This document shows positions 51,983 through 62,000 of a DNA stretch of 64,000 bases, piece after piece (the stretch's first letter is position 1; every line of letters starts with the position of its first letter). Below the pieces are notes generated by a model. That model saw only the letters and a program-made list of their open reading frames with translations. It was not told where the DNA came from and did no database searches. Origin of the DNA: Pedobacter duraquae (GTDB lineage Bacteria; Bacteroidota; Bacteroidia; Sphingobacteriales; Sphingobacteriaceae); assembly GCF_004362245.1 (NCBI RefSeq), contig NZ_SNWM01000005.1, positions 186,001-250,000 on the forward strand, in the 5' to 3' direction. Made by a program: the position numbers and the translations under genes.

Positions 51983-53281
51983 TTAAATAGCTGCTTCAGC
52001 AACTTTAGCATCAATTTGGTTTTCTGTTGGTGTGTGATTTGCAAATTCGCCGTTCATGATTTTGCCTTTTCTGATGATACCTTTTGCTACCCAATAAGAA
52101 CTGAGTTGTAATACCGCTACAATAATAATGGCATAACGGAGTGCAATTTCGTTAGAGAAAGTGTAGGCAAGTATCAGGAAAGTTCCTGCGCCCGACAAAC
52201 GCCCTATGTATAGTCCTGCTTCGTGGTTCAGGATATAGGCAAATTCACTTCTCTTTTCTTTTTTTGTCAGGATATCGATCACACTAAATTGTATCGGGAA
52301 ATAAGCCAAATCCAGCAGCGGTTTAGCAAGCAATAAAAACAGCATAAACAAGATCACTCCAGTTCCATTAAATAAGACTCCATTGATCAGGGCTGCTATA
52401 GTAAATAAAACTAATCCTGCACCGAATACATAAATCCGGTGTTCAGGTGTTGTTTTTCGCCCAATGATATACATGAGGATAGCTGCAAATATAGCGCCTA
52501 CTGATTGGGCGGTACCGAGCGCACCTTCTTTGCCCAGTAATAGCATAATCAGCATTGCTGGCGCAGTTACCAGAAAGCCCTGTACTAATCCTTTTAATAC
52601 CGCAAGAAACATCAATCTGTACCAGTATGGATCAAACTTAAAATAGATAAATTTTTTGCTGGTCGGGTTGTTGAACTTGCCTTTGAAGCACATGATCGAA
52701 GCAAGTATGGTAATAACAAATACAATTCCTGTAACAATCTTATACGCCAGTTTTGCGTCGCCTGTGTTGGCAGAGAATTCAATGAACCAACCGATCATTA
52801 CCGGAATGACTACCGCAATTATGGTATAGAAAAACGTTTCAAGTCCGTAGTAATAATTCCTGTTCTTATCATTTGTAATCGCCAAAGCCAGGAAATCGCG
52901 GTTGGCCCAATAGAACCCGAAAGACATGCCCATTACGATCCCTGCGATTCCGACACCTGTAATATCCAAGGTTTTCAGCGACATCATGATCATCATAGAC
53001 ACTCCGCTTAGTACCATTCCGAGCGAATACAGCACTTTGATCGGGAATTTATTTAAGAGCCATCCGTTAATCAGGAATGTTATGGGAATACCAGTATAGA
53101 TTGTTAACTGGTAAACCACTACCTTTGTCGGGTCGTTGGAACTCCGCATAACATAGGCAGCAACAAAAATATCGATTACCGGTAACACAATGCTATAAAT
53201 CAGGTTGGTCAACGTAAGTATTTTGAAATTATGCGTCTGATCCTTAAAATGCGTGATTTCAGATTTTAATTTATTCAGCAT
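51983..53281 (-). CDS. MFS transporter of the GH130 locus
   Basis: A 432-residue membrane protein with 12 predicted helices in two halves (first helix near residue 25, last near 395) and a short cytoplasmic tail. It is a major facilitator, probably taking an oligosaccharide across the inner membrane to the cytoplasmic GH130 enzyme. The start overlaps the end of the GH130 gene by 11 bases, which links their expression tightly. No sugar specificity can be read from it. Confidence 0.9.
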   Translation of the reverse strand: MLNKLKSEITHFKDQTHNFKILTLTNLIYSIVLPVIDIFVAAYVMRSSNDPTKVVVYQLTIYTGIPITFLINGWLLNKFPIKVLYSLGMVLSGVSMMIMMSLKTLDITGVGIAGIVMGMSFGFYWANRDFLALAITNDKNRNYYYGLETFFYTIIAVVIPVMIGWFIEFSANTGDAKLAYKIVTGIVFVITILASIMCFKGKFNNPTSKKFIYFKFDPYWYRLMFLAVLKGLVQGFLVTAPAMLIMLLLGKEGALGTAQSVGAIFAAILMYIIGRKTTPEHRIYVFGAGLVLFTIAALINGVLFNGTGVILFMLFLLLAKPLLDLAYFPIQFSVIDILTKKEKRSEFAYILNHEAGLYIGRLSGAGTFLILAYTFSNEIALRYAIIIVAVLQLSSYWVAKGIIRKGKIMNGEFANHTPTENQIDAKVAEAAI

Positions 53282-54335
53282 GATGATAGGTTAATGAGGA
53301 CAGAATCTCCTCAATTGAAAACTTAGCGCCGCAAACAAATTCATCTGCAGCTCCATAATATATTGTGAGTTCATCACCATTCACCACGTGTCCGTTTGTA
53401 AAAACGACGTGTCCAAAAAAGCCACTTACTTCATATTCAGCGGTAGGTGCCATAATCGGCTCTTCGCTGCGCGCAATAACTTTTGAGGGATCGTTGAGGT
53501 CCATCAGAAAAGCGCCTAGGCAATAGCGGTGTTCGGCGTTTGCGCCATGATAGATCTCCAACCAGCCTTTTTCAGTTTTGATGGGTGCTGCGCCTGCACC
53601 AACACGTTTACTATCCCAGTGATCTTTGCGGGTTTTGATGATGCATTTATGCCTGCCCCAATGGATGCCATCAGGCGATTCGGCAAGCCAAATGAAATTG
53701 CCCCCCAGATCGACACTACTCGGGCGGTGTAAGGCATAATATTTTCCATTAATTCGTTCTTCAAAGATTGCGCAATCTTTATTGTGTGGGGGGATAATCA
53801 TGCCCTCTGATTTGAAGGTCTTCCAATCTTTTGTTGTCTTCAGACCCACCCCAACACCATTTTCAGATACTGAGGTAAATGTAAGATAATACGTGTCGTC
53901 TATCAACGCCACCCGGCAATCCTCAATACCGAAAGATTCCAGATTACCTTCGCCTTGCAAGAGGTTATATCCCGCGGGTTCAATGAAGTTGACGCCATCT
54001 TCACTGCACAGTAATCTCAAATGAGAAAGCGTGGTTAGGTAATCGAGCCCTTTAAAATTGATTACTCGAGGATCAGTGGCGATCAGTTCAGGGTGACTCG
54101 TTTCAATGGTCATAATCTCTATCCCAGTTGGGGTTAGGATAGGGAACGATATAATTTCTTCAAGTTGCGATGGGCGTTCTGCCACGCGTACCAATAACCA
54201 TGTTTTTCCTTGAAAGGTGAATACACCGGGGTTAAGCAGGCAGGTTATTTCCAGTCCTTCTAAACTTGGTTTAAGGTCTGCGGGACTTAACAATGGGTTT
54301 TGGGAAAATCTTTGAGCAAGGTCTTTCATCAGCAT
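53271..54335 (-). CDS. GH130 family beta-mannoside phosphorylase or hydrolase
   Basis: A 354-residue five-bladed beta-propeller protein with no signal peptide. The catalytic aspartate lies in FGIEDCRV, matching the family GIEDPR motif with Cys in place of Pro. KDCAIFEERINGKYYALHRP supplies basic residues at positions where phosphorylases bind phosphate, and GAGAAPIKTEKGWLEIYHGA is another family mark. GH130 enzymes phosphorolyse beta-mannosyl linkages (mannosyl-glucose, mannosyl-GlcNAc, beta-mannans), though some hydrolyse. It probably acts in the cytoplasm on sugars imported by the adjacent MFS transporter. Confidence 0.9.
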   Translation of the reverse strand: MLMKDLAQRFSQNPLLSPADLKPSLEGLEITCLLNPGVFTFQGKTWLLVRVAERPSQLEEIISFPILTPTGIEIMTIETSHPELIATDPRVINFKGLDYLTTLSHLRLLCSEDGVNFIEPAGYNLLQGEGNLESFGIEDCRVALIDDTYYLTFTSVSENGVGVGLKTTKDWKTFKSEGMIIPPHNKDCAIFEERINGKYYALHRPSSVDLGGNFIWLAESPDGIHWGRHKCIIKTRKDHWDSKRVGAGAAPIKTEKGWLEIYHGANAEHRYCLGAFLMDLNDPSKVIARSEEPIMAPTAEYEVSGFFGHVVFTNGHVVNGDELTIYYGAADEFVCGAKFSIEEILSSLTYHHAE

Positions 54336-54360
54336 ATAGGATTAAGTTGTGCAAGACGGT

Positions 54361-54390
54361 ACAAGCGGCAGGCCTTGTCGGCATGCGCTT
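54361..54390 (-). other. Hairpin between the SusD and GH130 genes
   Basis: AAGCG (54363-54367) and CGCTT (54386-54390) flank further pairing of a GC-rich core. There is no T-run, so it is not a clear terminator. In the 90-base gap it could act as an mRNA processing or stability element. Confidence 0.35.
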
Positions 54391-54425
54391 ATACGATCTG
54401 TTTCTTTAAGAATTGAAGTCAGGAA

Positions 54426-55910
54426 TTAATAACCTGGATTTTGTGTGATTGTTCCTCCGGATTTGTCGATATCTCCCTGAGGAATAGGATACAGGTAGTT
54501 TTTATCCTGGAAGTTTTTGCCTTGAGCAGTCAATACTGTTTTTGCCGTTTTCCATCTTTTCAGGTCCAGGAAGCGTTGACTTTCTAAGCCAAGCTCTACA
54601 CGTCTTTCCTGCATCAGCCAATTTTTAACAACGGTCTTGTCTGAAGAAGCAGGGCGATCCGGTAAGGTTCCGGCTGGAGCAGTAGTGCCTGTAATGGTTA
54701 CTGTATTTCTTGCTCTTGCACGAATCTGGTTAAGGATAGTGACTGCTCCCTGAGTATCACCAGTCTCATTTAACGCTTCAGCCTTCCAAAGGAGCACATC
54801 GGCATAACGGATATAAATCTTGTTGCTACCGGCATCGTCATTTCCTTTGTTGGCACCTGTTTTATCACCCAGCAATTTGTAGATGTTTTGTTTGCTTACA
54901 TCAACGGTATATCCTAAACGCGGATCGTTAGTTTCGAAAGCAGCGATAAAATTCGCTGTAGGTGCAAAAAATCCCCAGCCTAATGGAGCACAATAGCCAT
55001 TGCCATTTTTAGGGGTTTTTCCAGACTGGTGATCATAGGCAAAGATCACTTCATTATCGGCGAATTCCTTGGTCTGATCAAAGCTATCGAAGTAATTTGT
55101 GTTCAGGCTGTAGAAGTTTAATGTTTGCAATTCATTTACAAGACTTACTACCTCGGCATATTTCTCATTGTATAAGGCAGATTTGGCCTGTAAAGCAATT
55201 ACTGCACCTTTAGACACGCGCCATTTATCCGTAGCGTCAGAAAATTTCGAGGACGGTAATAAAGCTTTCGCTTTAGTAAGATCGGCATTAATCTGATCCC
55301 ATATCTGCGCTTTAGGAATTCTTTTAGCCACATCATAGGCATCATTAAAGTTGGCAAGCGGTTTTAGGACTAAGGGAACATCACCAAAATTTGTGACCAG
55401 GTCAAAATAGTAATAGGCTCTCAGGAAATAAGCTTCTCCAAGCGATCGGTTTCTAATCGCAGCGCTTAAGCCAACTTTGGTTACAATGGCGTCGTCAGTC
55501 AGGTAGCTTAATGCAAGGTTAGTTCTTGATACACCTTCGTAATCATAACTCCAGATACCATTGAATGCTTGATTTGTAGAGATGAACCTGAAGTTGTCAA
55601 CTTCATCCATCCATGCCTGATCACCATCCTGAGCCCATTTTTTCATGGCATCATCAGATGCAATATCCTGAACGATAAAATCATTTCTGAACACTGTACC
55701 GTTTGCCCAGTCCCATTGACCTAATAAATTGAGGGTATTCGAGAGCATTTGGTAAGAAGATGTTACAGATGACGTGAGTGTGTTTGCCGTTGGGTCTGTA
55801 TTTACCTGATCAGGAGTTAACAGGCCGATCGGATCTTTATACAATTCTTTTTTACAGCTTACAGTGAGGATTAACAGCACTGCAAATAATGATGTATATA
55901 TGGTTTTCAT
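54426..55910 (-). CDS. SusD/RagB family nutrient-binding lipoprotein
   Basis: A 494-residue lipoprotein (lipobox LTVSC, Cys19). It carries the tetratricopeptide-like helical body and the conserved C-terminal RADVLLWKAEALNETG, LNQIRARA and ERRVELGLESQRFLDLKRW, followed by YPIPQGDIDKSGGTITQNPGY. It binds the target oligosaccharide at the cell surface and closes the SusC transporter as a lid. It is translated 6 bases after the susC stop. Confidence 0.97.
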   Translation of the reverse strand: MKTIYTSLFAVLLILTVSCKKELYKDPIGLLTPDQVNTDPTANTLTSSVTSSYQMLSNTLNLLGQWDWANGTVFRNDFIVQDIASDDAMKKWAQDGDQAWMDEVDNFRFISTNQAFNGIWSYDYEGVSRTNLALSYLTDDAIVTKVGLSAAIRNRSLGEAYFLRAYYYFDLVTNFGDVPLVLKPLANFNDAYDVAKRIPKAQIWDQINADLTKAKALLPSSKFSDATDKWRVSKGAVIALQAKSALYNEKYAEVVSLVNELQTLNFYSLNTNYFDSFDQTKEFADNEVIFAYDHQSGKTPKNGNGYCAPLGWGFFAPTANFIAAFETNDPRLGYTVDVSKQNIYKLLGDKTGANKGNDDAGSNKIYIRYADVLLWKAEALNETGDTQGAVTILNQIRARARNTVTITGTTAPAGTLPDRPASSDKTVVKNWLMQERRVELGLESQRFLDLKRWKTAKTVLTAQGKNFQDKNYLYPIPQGDIDKSGGTITQNPGY

Positions 55911-55916
55911 AGTGAT

Positions 55917-58900
55917 TTAGAATTTAACGTTAATACCAAACAAATAAGCTTTTGATTGCGGATAAGTACCATAATCAACAGCATCGATAGATTCAGGATC
56001 CAGACCTGTGTACTTAGTGTGGGTATATAAATTTTGTCCGGAGGCATAAATCCGGATATCCTGTACCCCAAGTTTCAGTTTTTTCACTGCTGCCCCAAAA
56101 GAGTAACCTATCTCAAGATTTTTTAAGCGGTAGTATGAAGCGTCTTCAACATAGATACTAGATACACGGCTACTACCATTGTCTGTAAAGCTTACCCTTG
56201 GAATGGTATTCGATGTACCCTCACCGTGCCAGCTATCTAATACTGCGGTGGTGTGGTTAAACGGTCTGGTATCGTAGTCGATAATCTGTTTCAGGTTGTT
56301 GTACTTATCTATCCCATGAACACCTTGGATCAATGCAGAGATGTCGAATCCTTTGTAAGAACCAGAAAGGGTTAAACCATAAGTTAGTTTTGGGATGTTA
56401 CTTCCAATATAAGTTCTGTCATTGTCGTCGATCACACCATCTCCGTTCAGGTCTGCAAACTTAATGTCGCCGGGTTGTTCAGATGGGTTTGGTGTTCCTT
56501 TGAGGTAATTAGTGATTTCGGCTCTGTTCTGATAGATGCCTACCATTTGATAGCCATAGAACTCGTTAAGTGCATGTCCCACCGCTGTTCTGCTTACCGG
56601 ACCAATGATAGTTGGCAGGTTAGGATGAAGTTTAGTCACTTCATTTGTTAATGTTGCCAGGTTACCATTGATGGTATATTTAAAAGCATTGTTGTTGTTG
56701 GTATAGTTGATGCCCAGCTCAAAACCCTTGTTTCTTACTTCGCCTGCATTAACAATTGTAGGTTTTACATCGCCAACGAATTTAGGTAATGACACCGGAA
56801 GTAGAATACCAGTTGTTTTTTTATCGAAATAATCGGCGGTGATGTAGAGGCTATTTTTGATCAGACCCAGATCCAAACCTATGTTTGCCTGTGTTGTCGT
56901 TTCCCATTTAAGGTCTGGATTTCCGTACCTGTCAGTTACATATTTGTCGCCGTCTTTCCGAATCAGGGTCAGATAGCTGTAATCACCGATTTCTTGATTT
57001 CCTAACTGACCGTAACTTCCTCTTAACTTCAGATCAGAAATCCAGGTTACATCTTTCATGAAACCTTCCTGAGAGATTTTCCATCCTGCAGATACTGAAG
57101 GGAAATAGCCCCATCTGTTATTTTCGGCAAAGCGTGATGAGGCATCAGCTCTTAAATTACCGGTTAAAAAGTATTTGTTTGCATAGGTATAAGTTGCTGA
57201 TGCAAATAAAGAGAACAGGCTGGATTCGGCACCAGAACCGCCGTTAAATAAGTCGTTTGCGGTACTACCGAAGTCTATATATTGAAACGATCCTGACGTA
57301 TAGTCATACCGTCTTCTGGACGCGGAGATTGCATCTGATTTGTTGCTGATATATTCTGTTCCGACTAATGCACTGATTGCATGCTGACCAAAAGTTTTAT
57401 CATAGTTCAGCGTATTGTTCCAGGTAAAATTTGTCTGTTGACCGCGTTCTTCGTTCAAACCATTTGGTCGGTTGATTCTTCCCTGACCAGCATCAAGAGG
57501 ATTTGCGCTACCGTCATCATCGCCGAAATTTTCTAAAAAGGCTTTATTATGTCTGTATAATAAATCCACACCCAGGTTGGTTCTGATTTTTAAAGATTTG
57601 TCTGCCAGTAGTGCATATTCGCCATAAGCATTTCCAAAAGTGCGGAAGTTGTTGCGTGTATCATTGCTGAAATAGGCTAAAGCTATAGGATTCTGAGATC
57701 TTTCGAAATTGGCATCCCAGCCACCTGCTGATAAATTGTTGTTTTTGTAGAAAGGAAGATCTGTAAAAGGATTTCTTGCAGAATAAGTAGGGTCAGTAGT
57801 GTTTTTATATACACCTAAAACTGGTGGTCTTAAGAAAGCGTGGCGGATAATCCCTGGAGCATCACCTTTAGACGATAAGGCATCCTGCATTTCATTAGAG
57901 ATTTGCAGGTTTGTACCCACTTTAAAGCGATCTGTGACATTAGCATTTACATTAGCTCTGAAGTTAACCCTGCGATATTGGTCATTGTTGTAAACTACAA
58001 TACCGTCCTGTTTGTAAAATCCACCAGAAAGCAGGTAAGTCACTTTTTCTGATCCGCCACTGGCAGTAAGCTGTGCACTTTGTGAGCGACCAGTATCAAA
58101 CAGTTCATTCAGCCAGTCTGTGTTGGAGAGGTCTGTCCGGGCTTTTTCGGCGGTATAAGGATTTGTGCCAGTATAGCCAGCATTGTTCCATGCTTCTTCA
58201 GATTTCATTAAGTACTGCGACGCATTGAGCATGTGTGGCAAATTGGTAACCTTTTGAATCCCGTTGAAATAGTTGAGATCTAAAGTCGATTTTCCGGCAA
58301 CGCCCTGATTGGTTGTGATTACAACAACACCGGCCGATGCCCGCGATCCGTAGATTGCTGCTGCGGATGCATCTTTAAGCACTGTTAAAGACTTGATGTC
58401 ATTTGTATTCAGGAAAGAGATATCTCTCGATGGGACACCGTCTACAATAAATAGAGGACTATTATTCCCTATGGTTCCCTCTCCACGAATACGGATATTG
58501 ATGGGATCGCCAGGCGCACCAGTACTTTGCGTAACCTGTACACCTGCTACCTGACCTTGCAGGAGCTGTGCAACATCTGGTACGCGGCGTTTTTCTGCTT
58601 CCGCCATATTTACCGTCCCTATAGATCCGGTAACGGTTGATTTTTTCTGGCTAGTATAACCAAGCACAACTACTTCATTTAGATCTGAAGAACTCGGTTT
58701 CAGGTTGATGTTCATCGTCGCACTACCGGTAAATGGCATCGTAACAGATTGGTAACCGATGTAGGTAAAGATGAGTGACTGACTGCCACCTTCCTGTAAG
58801 GTGATGGTATATACACCATCTTTATTTGTTGCTGCTCTGTTTTGAGTGTTTGCCTGTTGGACGGTAACGCCTGGTACCGGCAAGTTGGTTTCATCTACAA

Positions 58901-58994
58901 CCTTACCCGTAATCCTGACTTGTGCCATTGCGGTAAAACCTGTAAATAACATCAATAATGCAAAACCGAGCGATAAGTATTGGCTTCTTTTCAT
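55917..58994 (-). CDS. SusC/RagA family TonB-dependent outer-membrane transporter
   Basis: A 1025-residue precursor. A signal peptide ending TAMAQ is followed by a carboxypeptidase-like domain (ITGKVVDETNLPVPGVTV), the plug domain (VPDVAQLLQGQVAGVQVTQ, NIRIRGEGTIGNNSPLFIVDGVP) and a 22-strand barrel ending KAYLFGINVKF. It imports the oligosaccharide bound by SusD, driven by TonB. It is the first gene after the hybrid regulator and has a candidate promoter and operator in front. Confidence 0.97.
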   Translation of the reverse strand: MKRSQYLSLGFALLMLFTGFTAMAQVRITGKVVDETNLPVPGVTVQQANTQNRAATNKDGVYTITLQEGGSQSLIFTYIGYQSVTMPFTGSATMNINLKPSSSDLNEVVVLGYTSQKKSTVTGSIGTVNMAEAEKRRVPDVAQLLQGQVAGVQVTQSTGAPGDPINIRIRGEGTIGNNSPLFIVDGVPSRDISFLNTNDIKSLTVLKDASAAAIYGSRASAGVVVITTNQGVAGKSTLDLNYFNGIQKVTNLPHMLNASQYLMKSEEAWNNAGYTGTNPYTAEKARTDLSNTDWLNELFDTGRSQSAQLTASGGSEKVTYLLSGGFYKQDGIVVYNNDQYRRVNFRANVNANVTDRFKVGTNLQISNEMQDALSSKGDAPGIIRHAFLRPPVLGVYKNTTDPTYSARNPFTDLPFYKNNNLSAGGWDANFERSQNPIALAYFSNDTRNNFRTFGNAYGEYALLADKSLKIRTNLGVDLLYRHNKAFLENFGDDDGSANPLDAGQGRINRPNGLNEERGQQTNFTWNNTLNYDKTFGQHAISALVGTEYISNKSDAISASRRRYDYTSGSFQYIDFGSTANDLFNGGSGAESSLFSLFASATYTYANKYFLTGNLRADASSRFAENNRWGYFPSVSAGWKISQEGFMKDVTWISDLKLRGSYGQLGNQEIGDYSYLTLIRKDGDKYVTDRYGNPDLKWETTTQANIGLDLGLIKNSLYITADYFDKKTTGILLPVSLPKFVGDVKPTIVNAGEVRNKGFELGINYTNNNNAFKYTINGNLATLTNEVTKLHPNLPTIIGPVSRTAVGHALNEFYGYQMVGIYQNRAEITNYLKGTPNPSEQPGDIKFADLNGDGVIDDNDRTYIGSNIPKLTYGLTLSGSYKGFDISALIQGVHGIDKYNNLKQIIDYDTRPFNHTTAVLDSWHGEGTSNTIPRVSFTDNGSSRVSSIYVEDASYYRLKNLEIGYSFGAAVKKLKLGVQDIRIYASGQNLYTHTKYTGLDPESIDAVDYGTYPQSKAYLFGINVKF

Positions 58995-59016
58995 ATGAAT
59001 TAATATTTGGTTAAGG

Positions 59017-59024
59017 CAAATGTA
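59017..59024 (-). promoter_or_regulatory. -7 box of the susC operon
   Basis: TACATTTG on the minus strand is an exact TAnnTTTG box 23 bases before the susC ATG. No TTTG is seen at -33, consistent with an activator-dependent promoter. Confidence 0.6.
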
Positions 59025-59049
59025 TATGGATACACTTTTGAAGTAGTAT

Positions 59050-59084
59050 ACTATAGTTTCAAACTAGTTCACTATAGTTACAAA
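59050..59084 (-). promoter_or_regulatory. 21-bp-phased direct repeat, candidate operator of the hybrid regulator
   Basis: ACTATAGTTTCAAA (59050-59063) and ACTATAGTTACAAA (59071-59084) are direct repeats with 13 of 14 bases equal and a 21-base period. They lie 26 bases upstream of the susC -7 box. The second copy runs into the last codons of the regulator gene. AraC-type domains bind direct repeats with about two helical turns of spacing. Confidence 0.6.
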
Positions 59085-62000
59085 ATAGGCGTATAGGCCT
59101 CAAATTGACGTTGACGGTACTCATTGGGTGCACATTGGTAGATCTTTTTGAATTCTCTGAAAAAGTAAGATCTATTATTGAACCCAGTGCGGTAAAAGAT
59201 TTCTGAAACTGTAAACTGTGATGCAAGGAGCATATCGGCAGCATGTTTTAACCGGATTCGTTTGATGAACTCAGCTGGTGTCATCCCTGCTAGAGATTTT
59301 AATTTCCGGTAGAGTTGCATCTTGCTAATTGCCAAAGCATCTTCCAACATGGCGGCATTAAGCTCAGGTTCGTTCAAGTTGTTCTCAATCACTTTGAGTA
59401 GTGATTCCAGGAATTTTTTATCTGTATCCTCAATATCAGCATCCATAAACTGGGTACTGATATGCTGGTCTTTGATCAGGTGCTCCATTTTTAGTTTATA
59501 ATCGAGCAGTTTCCTGATGCGTACATGCAAATAATTGATATGAAAAGGTTTAGGGATGTAAGCATCGGCACCTACTTCGTAACCTTCGGCTTTATTTTCT
59601 ACTGAGCCTCTTGCCGAAAGGATGATGAATGGGACTTGCGCGGTGGCAGGTGTGTTTTTGACTTCGGCACATAATTGCAAGCCGTCCATATCAGGCATCA
59701 TCACATCGCTGATAATCAAATCGGGAATCGTTTTCTTTAAGAAGGCTAACGCCTCGGTACCGTTTCCTGCCTCGTAAATAATATATTGCTCTTTTAACAC
59801 ATTACGGATCAGGTATCGTAGCTCAGGTTCATCTTCAACTAATAAAATACTGTGTTCTGCCCGCTGATGAAGTTCGTCGATCAGGCTATTCTTGTTCTCA
59901 TGTTCCGCTGAGGGCTGTTCAAATTGTTTTACCAGTGATTCGTAAACATATGAAGGCGCTGAGGTGATCACTTCATCTTCTTTACCGGCTACAGCGATGG
60001 CCTCCAGGTGAATAAGCAACGTAAAATGAATCCAGTTTTGTTCTATAGTGACGTTGATCCTGGCACCGATCAGGTTCACGAGCTCTTTGGTAAATGCCAG
60101 GCCAATACCTGTGCTGAATTTCTTTTGCTTCTGTTCATTGGTTACAAAAAACCTATCGAATAAATGATCCAGATCTTGCGGGTCCAGCGTACATCCCGAG
60201 TTTGAAACCTGTATTTTGAGCAGGTGGTCTTTTTCTGTATATATGGCCTCGAACGTTACTTCGTCGGTTATGTCTGAATGTTTAAATGCATTTGATAAGA
60301 GGTTGTACAAGATTTTTTCAAACTTGTCCTTATCTATAAATCCCGCAATTCCATCCTGAACCCGGATGTTATATGGGCGTACTGATTTTTCACTCTGTGG
60401 CCTAAACAGTTCTGCCAATCCGTTGAGCATTTTGGTAAGGTCGACATAGTCATCGTTTCTTTTCAGGTAACCCGCTTCTGCTTTTCTGAATTCCAGAAGT
60501 TGCTGAACCAGATAGGTCAATCTTACAGTGTGTTGATGAACGATGGAAAGGAAGTAGTTATTTTCTTTATTTCTGAACAATTCATTCTTCCTGGATTGTA
60601 GGAAATGCTCTACCGATCCCATAATCATTGTAAGAGGTGTCTGGATTTCGTGGGCAATATTTGTGAAAAAGTTAATTCGTTGCTGGTGCTCATTCTCGTC
60701 CTTTTCGCGCATCAGGTGTTCCATCGCCAATCGATAGCGCATCTGAAGTTTGTTTTTACGATAAGCATGGAATGCATAGGCCGATGCCAGAATGATCAGA
60801 AGATATAAGGCAATTGCCGGGTAAGTTAACCAGAGGTATTGCTCAACTTTAAGATTGAAAACTTCGATGCCCTCTGTCCAGATACCTTCACCATTGGACC
60901 ATCTTACCATCATTCGGTATTTTCCTGGCGGAATATTGTTATACATTACATTTCCCATGGCGCCAGAGTAGTTCCAGTTTTTGTCGAGTCCCTCCAGCTT
61001 GTAGGAGAATTCATTTTTTTCAGGATTGAGATAGCTCATGGATTTGAGGCTGATCTGAAAGAAATTACTTTTTCGTTCTAAAGTGTATGCGGGGATATCG
61101 CCAGGGGAAGTGCTTAAGATCTGCAGCCTGTTTGGATTTAGTGTTTGACCACCCATCTGTAACATGGATACCAGCAGATTTGGCTGCTGTGTATTGCCTT
61201 TGATGGTTTGGGGCATGAAGTAATTAAAACCATAGATACCTCCGAAAAAAATATGGCCTGTGGCAGATCTCCATACGGCCCCATCACTAAATTCATTGCT
61301 TTGAAGTCCATCGCTTTCTCTGAAACTGGCAATGGCAAGATTTTCTGCATTTAGCCTGGCGAGGCCTTTGTTTGTGCTTACCCAGATATCGCCATCGGCA
61401 GCTTCTTCAATAGCATGGATGGTGTTATTAGGGAGTCCGTCGGCCATAATGAACTTCCTGAAAATCGGCTGCGTTTTTTTAGACTCTTCAGGTGTTAGTC
61501 TGTTTAGGCCATAGCTTGTGCCTATCCAAAGATTGTTTTTATGATCACGATACAGGGAAAGAACGTCGTTATTGGAAAGGCTTTGTTGGTAGGCAGAGGC
61601 TTTGAATGTTTTGAACTGGCCTGATTTTTTATCGAGAACACTCAATCCCCCATAGCGGCAGGCAATCCATAGCCGGTTGTCCTGACCATTTGCAAGGGCA
61701 TAGATGATATCGTTAGCAGGGCCTGTAGCATCGGCAGATAAATACTGTTTGAAATTTTTGACGCTGAATTCGCCGTTTTCTGTCCGGCTAAGCGATAAGT
61801 GGATTAAGCCGCTGCCACTTGTCCCAAGCCAAAGCGAGCTATCCGGATCTTGCAGGATGGCGTACACCGAACTGAAGACGGGAAGTTTTGTAGTGCCTTT
61901 GATGCTTGACCACGGGATAATCTTCTTTTTTTGCAGGTCGTAAATATTAATTCCCTGACCATCTGTCCCGATATACATTACGTTGTCTAATCCTTTTTTT

